Below, piece by piece: positions 55,948 through 64,000 of a stretch of 64,000 bases of DNA. The stretch is from Hirundichthys speculiger. Its lineage: Eukaryota; Chordata; Actinopteri; Beloniformes; Exocoetidae. The stretch is from positions 229,001-293,000 of the forward strand of contig JAGFBZ010000328.1 of assembly GCA_018398805.1 (NCBI GenBank), written 5' to 3'. How positions within the stretch are numbered: the first letter of the stretch is position 1; each line of letters starts with the position of its first letter. A program made the translations under genes and the position numbers. Under the pieces are notes generated by a model, which made no database searches, had not been told where the DNA came from, and saw only the letters and a program-made list of their open reading frames with translations.

Positions 55948-58265
55948 GGCTTTAGCACTTATAAGTATGTATCTGTTAAAGCAGTCAATCATGAATCGTG
56001 GATAATCGTGCATTTTTTTTTGTTCTCATTTAAAATCAAATGACTTTTCCATGACATGGACTGCTAAATAAGCGACGGAGCTAACTCGAGAAGGACGGGG
56101 CTTATAAGAGTTTCTTTTTTTTTTTTTTAAACTTAAGGCCTTTGGAATGACTCACCTTTTGCCCAGGGAACCCATTCTGGATCACTACACCCTATTTCAA
56201 TATTTCAAGCATAGACTGCCACTTCAGGTTAGGAGCTTGATTTTGAGTGAAGCGTCCTGTGGTGATGCAGCACGGAGCAGCCCACACCTAAACACCTTAA
56301 ACCACATAAAGATGCCTGTATTGTACAATGCAGGGCATCCTTTCTGTGATTTAGTGTCAGAAAACTAAAGCCACACATTATGTGGTAACATTTTGTGGAA
56401 GGTTTTGAGTATTTCCCCTCGTCATCTCTCTGATAACCTTTTGTAGTTCCCACGGGGGAATTGCTGCTTACCGTTTTAATCATACGCCCATGGAAATCAC
56501 ATTTGCAGATCAAAACTGTCAGGTTTACAGTCCAGAAGTAGAAAGAAAAGAAGGGAAACTGACTGCAAAATAGTGTTTGTTTTCCTAAGTTATTTGAGAT
56601 GAATCAAAAAACGTAATCATCCATGAGTCCTCAATGTCTCAATATTAATCAGTTTTTCTGCTTTAACTATGTGAACCATTTTGTTAGCCTTCACGAAATA
56701 CTCGCATTTATCTTCTGCTTTGTTGAATTCAATAGTATATTGAACATAACATTTATGACCCATTTACCATGCTAATTATGATCTTAAGCTGTTTATCAAG
56801 TAATTTCTAAAGATTTAGCCTTCACAGAAGTTTAATTTATCACATAGCCTTAAACCATCACTCCTACAGACGCCCTCGACATCTGTCAGTGTTGGCATAA
56901 AGAGCAAATGATGAAATAACAATTTACGTGGAAATAAAGTTTTGAAAAAGCTTCGAGATTGATTTAAAGTGTGAAATAATTGAAATGTGAAATAAAGAGC
57001 AGCCTTCTCGGTGTTCCAGTTCGAAGCGAGTAAAACGTGTCCTGCGTGATTCCAAGGCCGATGTGAAAGCAGGAAATACAGGCTCAGTAAACAGAGCGCT
57101 GCTCTCAGAGGGCAGCTGTCCACCAAGGCCACGGGCCATTCTGGAAATTCAGAAAAAGGTAATGTGAAAAGACTCTTTCTTATCCCGTGCTCCACCTCTC
57201 AACTAAGTTTAATCAAATGTCACTTGCTGTTTTTTTTTTTTTTCCCCCCCTGTTCATATAATTGAGTGGTCGGACAAACAAATTGGCACTGAAAACAGAC
57301 CTTTTCCTTGGCTCCGCAACAAAAAAAAAAAGAAAGAAAAGGAGAAATTAACTATCCAGGTGAAAGACTCTGGATAAATAGTTCTCCTCTGTGGTGCGGA
57401 GAGCCTCCACTCAGCGACATACAAGGCTGTCAGTTTGGTTTACCGCACTGAGTGTGATACTTCACTGCTTTTTTTTATTATTTTTAAACCAATGCTGCAC
57501 TGTTTTGAACTCAGTCCCACTATATTTTTGCCTCATTAATGAGAGCAGAGATGAGAAGAACTGGTGACAAGTAAGAAGGGGAATGAAAGATGTGACACTA
57601 GACAAGCTTCTGTAAATGAGATGCTCTCGAATATTTTCTCCCGCCTCGGAAGCGACTGCATGAGACCCTGCGAGAGATTATGCCTCAATATTCAGACAGC
57701 AGAGAAATGCTTTAGGATGTTTTCATACAATTAAAAAATATATATTTTTGAGCATCTCTAGCTTTGGCCATACCTCTATTCCAGTATTTCAAACCTGATC
57801 ATGAATAATAGCTCATTACAAAGTGGCTCTCCAAATTAGTGAGGAAGTAAAAAGATATTTTGCTCGTCTGCCAGGTTGTGGCAGCAGCTCTCGGTGCATT
57901 AACGTCACGTTAGAGGAAAATCTAATGAATGCATCATTCAGATTAAAAATCAAGCTCGACACCGTTGGAGGAACACATCCAGATGATATGGTTGAAGCCG
58001 AGCTAATCCCCGCATGTCAGCGTCCCAGTCAAACCATCATCCTCACTCCTGTGTTGAAGCCTCTCCAGGAAATAACAGTTTCGACGTCCTGGTCACGTCT
58101 GAAACGAGCGACACCATCACGGGGACGTGGAAAGACTAAAAATAACTAAATAACTTAGCGATGTTGAACTGGGGAGATACAGAAACAGGACAATGACTGA
58201 GTCTTCGAACACAAGATGAAATGAGGCCCAACCTCACGGTCTGACTTTAAGAGCAACTGATGAAA
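55948..58265. other. spacer, no recognised gene
   Basis: Mostly repeat-free. 56650-57190 and 57340-57720 look like conserved non-coding DNA. A GTG-initiated 108-codon frame at 57823-58149 is basic at its end and has no recognisable motif. I do not call it a gene. Confidence 0.4.
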
Positions 58266-58492
58266 CGGTTGAATGAACGCGGAAATGTTTGAGCCGCGGA
58301 CCGGTACCGGGCCGTGGATCAATTGGTACGGTACTGGGCCGCGCAAGAAAAAAAATTAGCTATTTCATTTCTTTTTATTATGAGTCTGAATGAGCTTTTA
58401 TTTTGAAAAATATTTTATTTTTAAAAATTACCTGATTTTTTCGGTTACATCTAAGTCTTTTAAACGTGCCAAAATTGAACCCAGCGAGCAAA

Positions 58493-58650
58493 ATGTTTAA
58501 GAAACGGACATCTTTGGAAAGTGAAGAGAAAGAAGAACAGCCGACGACTTCCAAGAAAATGAAAGCTTGTGACAGACAATACCAGGAGACCTACTGAAAT
58601 ATGGATTTATCAGGTGACAGGTGATTCCCACGTACCGATCCCGCTCTGTG
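58493..58650 (+). pseudogene. hAT (ZBED5/FAM200-like) transposase N-terminal remnant
   Basis: The first frame reads MFKKRTSLESEEKEEQPTTS then CDRQYQETY. One frame on is LKYGFIR, then in another frame TGDSHVPIPLC. Together these follow the order RKYxExYLKYGFxxTGDxxxPxPLCxxC at the start of the BED-type finger in ZBED5-like hAT proteins. Two frameshifts and an insertion after the first Cys make it a relic. Confidence 0.8.
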
Positions 58651-58796
58651 ATTTTTTTTTTTTTTTTGTTGTTATTTATTTAATGGGTACAGAGGACGCT
58701 ACCAAAGACTTTGATGTTAAACTCAACAATTTCCCTGATGGAGACCTCCCAAGGGATTAATAAAGTTCTATCTAATCTAATCTAATCTAATCATGT
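58651..58796 (+). repeat. retroposon 3' end with (TCTAA)n tail
   Basis: After a T-run (58651-58667), CCCTGATGGAGACCTCCCAA and GGGATTAATAAAGTTCTA lead into TCTAATCTAATCTAATC. An AATAAAG-type end followed by a simple tandem tail is typical of non-LTR retroposons or their SINEs. Confidence 0.65.
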
Positions 58797-58902
58797 TATG
58801 GTATTGGCGTAATGTAACGAGGAAACCCGCCCCCCAAGTCCACGGTGAAATTGTGAAGTATTGACAAGGTCCGCAGTTACAAAAAGTTTGGGGACCACTG
58901 AG

Positions 58903-59174
58903 GTAAAGAGCGACTGCTTTCTCGTTGTTTGGCTTGAGTAACGCACGGTCCTCAAGTACTTGAGTACAAATGTCGGGCTGATGGACAAACTGGACCTTTC
59001 AAAACAGCTAGAAGACGAACTGTAATTGTTGTAATTTAAAGTTAAAGTCACTGGAAAGTTACTACTCAAAATTTTTATGGCATAACCTTTAAAAATTCAA
59101 GACAAACAGGGGCGTTTGTCAAGTATTAAACCTAACAAGGCCAGTCTTGTCAGCCCAACCAACTTCATCAGATG
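58903..59174. other. short spacer
   Basis: Unique sequence. Confidence 0.5.
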
Positions 59175-59182
59175 TTGCTCAG

Positions 59183-59621
59183 TAGGGCTGTAGCGATACA
59201 CTAATCTCGCGATACGATACGATACACGATATTCGCCTCACGATGCGATATATTCGATATTCATCTTACAATACATTTACATCATTTTCCAAAAGATTTT
59301 AAAGGGACAAAGTGATTTTTGTGACATCTTGTGAGTGTTCCAATGACTTTGTTTGAATTAATTGAACTGAAAGCATCAACTACACATTATATGGCTGACA
59401 GGCAGCTTGCAAATGCTGGACAAAATGAATAAAAGATTTGTTGAGAAAAATAGTGTCATTTATTTAAAGAGTGCAAATTGTTGCTTGCAAGCTTTTAAAA
59501 GGTGGGACACGGGGGTTTTGAAAGAAGCTTAGAATATTGATACCCGCGGCTGAAAAATCGATTCTCTCTGGGGGAAAAATATCAATATATATCACAGAAT
59601 CTATAAAATCACTCAGCTCTA
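59183..59621 (+). mobile_element. hAT MITE, TAGGGCTGTAGCGATAC family, copy 2
   Basis: Ends TAGGGCTGTAGCGATAC and CACTCAGCTCTA. Flanks TTGCTCAG (59175-59182) and CGGCTCAG (59622-59629) match at 6 of 8 positions. 439 bases, closely similar to 35465-35882. Confidence 0.88.
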
Positions 59622-59629
59622 CGGCTCAG

Positions 59630-60384
59630 TGTGTCCTGGACTGACGAAAAACACAAAAATAAGTGACTCAAGAAAAAGTCTTCAGAAGTAAATGAGGTAC
59701 ATTTCATGTGCTCTCAGCTTTAACTTTAAATAAGTTAAATAAGTTAAATAACTTTCCAGATCATGTCCATTACCCTCTCTGTCTGGTGGTTTAAAGTATG
59801 CATGGGCTAATGGCTTGTACATTTACCTACCTTATTCATTTCTTATTTATCAACCTTTATTTAACCATAAATGGAGCAGAGTCTATTTCCTGATTGTAGT
59901 TTAAATTTAAATGGGTTTTTTTTTTCTGTGTTGATATGGCAGGCTGTTGAAAGCAAACAGCAGTACGTGACACCGTCAGGTTGGGGATGGGTTGATCCAG
60001 CAGGCGATCAATGAAAAACCTCCAAATAGCTGAAATTACAGCAAAAGTTTATTTGGCTACATGAGTTGCTGATAATGCCGGAAAGCCTTCACAGGGGATT
60101 TTTATTTTTCAGACAGTGTACAATTGTATATCATTTTCTGAGAGTTGTTTGCTGTCTCTCTTTAGACAGTTGCCCTTCTCAAACTGACATAAATCCGACA
60201 TAGTCTGGCTTACTAAAGCACTGAAGTGGCATTTCATTTTTTTCCCCCCTCCTCTGTTGTAGACCCAATTTTGAGCATCCCCGAAGTAGTCAGTGAAATC
60301 TTAGTGACTGCAATGTTGGTTTTCCATTAAAGCTACTCTATGTGGGCAGCATATCACAAGAAAGGTCATGCCTCAGCGCCTCAG
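59630..60384. other. spacer, no gene seen
   Basis: AT-rich unique DNA, with a short tandem TAAATAAGT-like run near 59730. Confidence 0.5.
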
Positions 60385-60625
60385 GCTGTATAAATAGAAC
60401 TGGACAAACTCCCTGTGATGTCACCTGTATGTTTATATGTACAGTGCTGTTGAGATGTCTTTTTTTGTCCCTGTGTGGTGCCATATTAGCAGAGCCTGCT
60501 ACACCTCAAATCCGATTAATCCAAAAATGGGAACATGGAGAGAAGCAGCAGGCCTGGAAGCTGGCTAGAACACTTGAATCTAAGCTCAGTTATAACAACT
60601 AAGCAGTTTTAGCTTTGCTGGCTAG
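60385..60625 (+). repeat. unnamed dispersed repeat family X, copy 3
   Basis: Core GAACTGGACAAACTCCCTGT then GATGTCACCTG, and downstream ATTAATCCAAAAATGGGAAC and GCAGGCCTGGAAGC. See 1271-1520. Confidence 0.6.
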
Positions 60626-60854
60626 CTAGTGAGCAATGATGCAAAGCTTATATTACCTTTCATCCTCATTATAGAATGTCACTACGAACATGACATTTGA
60701 AATGAGTAAGACCAGAGCTTGAAACAAGGATTGGGGAGTTACGGTGAACGGCTAGCCATTGACCAGCTTTTCATAGCTCGGTCTCAGCAGAAGTCCAGGC
60801 CAAGTTAGCCAGGTTGTTTCCACCACTGCCCCTGTTATAGTTGGCCCAAAGGAG

Positions 60855-61050
60855 TTTTGGTCATGATTTGGTGCATGCGGTTCAACTTGGGTCAGTGTGA
60901 GCACAATAGCAGCACTCTGGTGCGCACCAAAGCAGATGTACCAAGACCGGTCCGAAGAGGGGGTCTCGGTACGGCTGTCGTTGAAATCTGCTCCAGTTCA
61001 TTTGTAGCACGAATGCTCCAAGTCCTCAAGCCGACCCAATTACAGGGTGT
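60855..61050. mobile_element. probable decayed DNA-transposon MITE (unassigned)
   Basis: GGTTCAACTTGGGTCAGTGT, CTGGTGCGCACCAAAGCAGA and the hairpin-like ACCAAGACCGGTC...GGTCTCGGT resemble a common fish MITE built on GTGCGCACCAAA words. No clean ends. Confidence 0.4.
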
Positions 61051-61580
61051 ACAGCACATGTTAGAGAGAAAGAGGCTTCTGTGGTCAGCAGTGAAACAGA
61101 ATGCTAACATGACAAAAAAAAGCAATGGTAGCAGTCGCGGACAAACGACTTCCAGTCACTTTGCTTACAAGCTGATTAGCTCATCCAGAGTGGTACAGAC
61201 AATTAAATATTGAGAAAAGTGGCCAACTCCGGGTGTCAACAATTTGTAGTTGGCTCGAGACTTAAGGATGGCGCAGCAAGAAGGAGTCAAGCAGCCAACA
61301 AGCTAGCACCCGTTCTTGAGTTAGTTCAGGTGCCAGCCATTGTCCGAAGATGGCTACTTCCTGCTGCTTCGCTTAGCTTCGTCCACAATCAACAGGACAA
61401 CAACAATCAATATCATCTTGAAAATAAGAATGGGTACGCACTGTTATTCATGGCTCATAAGTTGAGTCAAAACATTGCTAATCACAATGTAGCTAAAGCG
61501 ATTACAGCAAGCCATCAATCAAAAGGCCTCCTAATTATGCACAAATTTGTGACTTGATATAATTTTACCTGATGAGGGAC
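61051..61580. other. spacer, no gene seen
   Basis: Unique sequence, with frames up to 118 codons lacking similarity. Confidence 0.45.
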
Positions 61581-61981
61581 TTAAAGGTGGGGTAGGTGTT
61601 CTTTTTTTGCAGCACTTTTTACAATATTGCCTGAAAACCTTTTCACATTCCCATTGCACCCACTGAAATAAAATATTTGCAAAAAAAAACCAAACGTTTG
61701 GGTCCAGTCTAGAGGGTATAATCAGAGAAAAACTAACCAATCAAAATAGTGATCATCATTACATTCATTGGCTGCCTAATACGTCCATCAAATATCAATG
61801 CACTCCCCCCCACCCCTCCCTCCCTGCGGTTCATGTAGTCGTGAATCGTGTGAAGGCGTGGTTTCGAGGGGGGAGCTGAAGAGGAGGAGGCGGAGCCTTT
61901 GGGAGGAGGGAGGGAGTGTATATTTTCAAAATCTCACTTGAGTGGAACTGTTTTTTCAAAGAACACCTACCCCACCTTAAA
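61581..61981. mobile_element. MITE with TTAAAGGTGGGGTAGGTG ends
   Basis: Terminal inverted repeats of about 24 bases: TTAAAGGTGGGGTAGGTGTT at the left and AACACCTACCCCACCTTAAA at the right. The interior is GC-rich (GGAGGGAGGGAG) and non-coding. The TTA-rich flank suggests a PIF/Harbinger-like element, but this is not certain. Confidence 0.8.
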
Positions 61982-62289
61982 CAGCAACCCCCCCCCCCAT
62001 ACAGCTGTCATAGATGTCAAATTAAAACCTTTTTTTACTCCATATGTTAATTTCTGGTTAAAACTTTAACATTGACGATGATGGAGACTGACTCACTTTT
62101 GGAGCCAGTTCCTAACAATCTTATCTCCAGACCATCATTATCTTCATTGAATGCAGAAAAAGTTTTTTGATTAAGTTAATTGGTCATTTCTATTTCTTAC
62201 ACTAAAAAAAAATTTCTTTTTTTAAATCATGTATTCATTGGATAAGCATTCTTTACACATCACCAATGGCAGCAGTCACCACAAATGGA
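61982..62289. other. short spacer
   Basis: AT-rich unique DNA with a C-run at 61989-61999. Confidence 0.5.
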
Positions 62290-62700
62290 TAAAAATCGCA
62301 GCGCTTCACTGGGTAGCGGGAGGGGCGTTCCCCCACAAAGAACGCAATCTTCCACCTTCCTAAACCCGCTATCCCACCTGCGCTACCTGCTATATTATGC
62401 ATGGGAGTGGTTAGGGCCTCCCACCTGTTAAACCAATCAGTGCGTCAGTAGTCACTGGCTTTAAGAGCAGGTTGCGCTACCCGCTACCTGCAACCCGCAA
62501 CCCACGATCGCAAGATACCAAGTTTGCAGAAAGGGCAAAAGACACACCCATTGCCACACCTACAATGTGAGTAAGGGAGTCAGCATAACGGGTAGCAGCT
62601 TTAGGGAAGCAGAAGATTGCATTAGCGGTTAGCAGAGGTTTCTAAACCCGCAATTTGCGGGTAGCGGCTAGCGGGAAGTGTATAATCGGGGCCTAAATCT
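62290..62700. mobile_element. candidate foldback element rich in CGGGTAGCGG words
   Basis: The left arm (GAACGCAATCTTCCACCTTC then CTAAACCCGCTATCC) is mirrored on the right (GGGTAGCAGCTTTAGGGAAG then CAGAAGATTGCATTAG). Multiple CGCTACCCGC and GCGGGTAGCGG words occur in between. No target duplication was resolved. Confidence 0.5.
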
Positions 62701-62789
62701 CATTTCTCAATGATCACCATCAAACCTCCACTGTCATGGTTTAAATCTCTGAACTCTATGGTCTCCTAATATTATTGGGGAAAAAAAAA

Positions 62790-63772
62790 ACAAATTATAA
62801 AAAATAAATTATCCACACTACGAAAATCTAAACAGTGGTCTGGAAGCTCCAAACTTCCTTCATTACTTCCTTGCTAACAACCTTCTATACATCCATAAAT
62901 AGATAAACCCAAATCCACGCGACTCTTCCCGGATAGGATTAGCACAATCATTTTAAAAAGAAATCAGTATCTGAGACTTGCCCATTTTCAGCCGCTCCAT
63001 GACTCCGCCATCCCTGCTTCAAGAACCCAATCCTAGCTACAACTCTGACAGCCTGGTGGGAATTTCATCAAACAGCAAACACTACAATCTCATCCAATAT
63101 GCACAGCCCCATCTGGGATAATCCTGACTCCTAATAAACTGGAAACCACTACATTTTTCATCACGGATCATCAAGAGCATCATACACCTTAAACATATCT
63201 ATGAAACAATACTCTGGTTGCATTCGCTCACCTGGTGCATAAAGTATGAATGAGCAGCAAAACCCCCTAACCTCAACCTTCCTCCACTGATTTCAGAACT
63301 AAAATCTCTTATCACCATAAAATGTTATCCAGAATCTACAAGTCAATTTCTCCAACGCTGACTTTCGGCCCCAAATTTTAGAGCTTTATTCCTTTCAACC
63401 ACTAATACATTTCACTGGGGGAAAGTGTTTAAAATGGGCTTAAAAGACCCAAATATTTGCTCTCAGTGCACAGGGGGTGTAACACGTACCTACTTACATG
63501 CCACATGGGAACTGCATTGGCCTCCCGCCATCACCTTTATCACCTCTGTCTGCTGGGAGACTCTTCAGTGATCTCTTCCATCATCTGGATAGCAGCTCCA
63601 AGAAAAGTCTCTCCATTGCCCTCTTGGATTGGGAAACTTAAAAAACTTAAGAGACTTAAGGATCTAAGCCTAACATTAAATGACACACTTTCAATTCCCA
63701 ATTTCCATTTTCCATTTTTCAGACCTTTTGCAGCTAATCAGTGTCATTGCCAACACAGCGGTCATAACCAGC
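62790..63772 (+). pseudogene. L1/Tx1-like LINE ORF2 C-terminal remnant
   Basis: Decayed coding sequence readable in shifting frames. In order it reads LEAPNFLHYFLANNLLYIHK, RDSSRIGLAQ, NPSYNSDSLVGISSNS, INWKPLHFSS and KSIIHLKHIYETI. Downstream come HWGKVFKMGLKDPNICSQCT then GGVTRTYLHATWEL, the cysteine/histidine-rich ORF2 tail that follows the RT in fish L1-type elements. Stops are frequent. No poly-A tail before the hAT end at 63781. Confidence 0.75.
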
Positions 63773-63780
63773 CTTTAGTC

Positions 63781-64000
63781 CAGTGGTTCCTAACCTGGGT
63801 TCAAACGAACCCTAGGGGTTCGGTGAGCCAGTCTCAGGGGTTCGGCTGAGGTCAAGACAAGCACCTGATTATTATAATTCATGATGACACGCCCCGCTTC
63901 CCCATCACTGGCTACAGGTGATCACGTTACATTGCTTGGCCAATCTCTGCTGTAGGGAGTTTAGTGCACTCAGTTGTCGACTTATGACCTGTCATGATGG
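63781..64000 (+). mobile_element. hAT element, left end (cut by window edge)
   Basis: Begins CAGTGGTTCCTAACCTGGGT and continues CCCTAGGGGTTCGGTGAG, a familiar fish hAT terminus. The other end is beyond the window, so size and coding content are unknown. Confidence 0.7.

Larger units (their letters stand above)
58266..58902 (+). mobile_element. decayed hAT element (CCGCGGACCGG/ZBED5-like)
   Basis: The left side has GAGCCGCGGACCGGTACCGG and the right end has AAAGTTTGGGGACCACTG, the inverse of the CAGTGGTCCCCAAACTTTTT hAT end. The left terminus itself is eroded. It contains BED-finger coding remains (58493-58650) and a later retroposon insertion (58651-58796). Confidence 0.7.

Noticed and set aside
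56815..57195. 126-codon minus-strand frame
   Set aside because: No similarity to any family, and the region looks like conserved non-coding DNA.
57823..58149. 108-codon frame opening with GTG
   Set aside because: No ATG start and no motif. The basic end (RGRGKTKNN) and AT-rich context do not support a gene, and I could not link it to a transposase.

Overview
The window looks like intergenic DNA from a ray-finned fish, probably a teleost. The organism call is inference. It rests on the dense mix of decayed DNA transposons (hAT, Tc1, Tigger/pogo, piggyBac and Helitron-like), LINE remnants that resemble fish families, a tRNA-derived SINE, AT-rich spacers and long microsatellites. There is no operon structure and no bacterial-type gene. 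I found no complete host protein-coding gene. Every protein homology I can recognise belongs to a broken transposase or reverse transcriptase. One 46.4 kb block might be an unrecognised host exon.

Layout: 0-5.3 kb holds a piggyBac end cut by the window edge, a foldback MITE, two unnamed repeat families, and a composite hAT insertion (4119-5233) carrying a Tigger-type element at an internal duplication junction. 5.3-12 kb is mostly unique spacer with microsatellites and a LINE 3' end. 12-13.8 kb has a Helitron-like copy beside a Tc1 remnant that is itself split by a hAT MITE with a perfect 8-bp target duplication. 14.77-16.34 kb is a 20-bp minisatellite of about 78 units. 18-25.3 kb is a repeat cluster: Helitron-like, LINE RT fragments, Tigger, a Tc1 helix-turn-helix remnant, foldbacks and a degenerate telomere-like block. 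26.48-27.75 kb is a hAT element with a perfect target duplication and two further elements nested in it. 28.4-32.9 kb holds Tigger copies (one with transposase remains) and a third Tc1 remnant. 34.4-42.1 kb holds hAT MITEs, LINE, Tigger, SINE and a second piggyBac copy. 44-50.2 kb has a hAT MITE, a Tigger/Helitron composite and a 1.1-kb hAT derivative. 52.5-54.1 kb is a hAT element keeping the start of a BED-finger transposase. 55.7-64 kb has more hAT elements, foldbacks and an L1/Tx1-like ORF2 tail.

The long spacers between repeats (for example 2.6, 8.7, 17.6, 25.8, 30.4-31.3, 37.7-38.2 and 42.2-43.2 kb) are non-repetitive and rich in homeodomain, octamer and GATA-like words. They look like the conserved non-coding DNA of vertebrate gene deserts, but conservation cannot be tested here. 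The strongest results are structural: insertion boundaries fixed by target-site duplications, nesting orders that date insertions relative to one another, and a Tigger element that acquired a Helitron-like insert and then multiplied as a unit. I see no credible new defence, biosynthetic or other multi-gene system.
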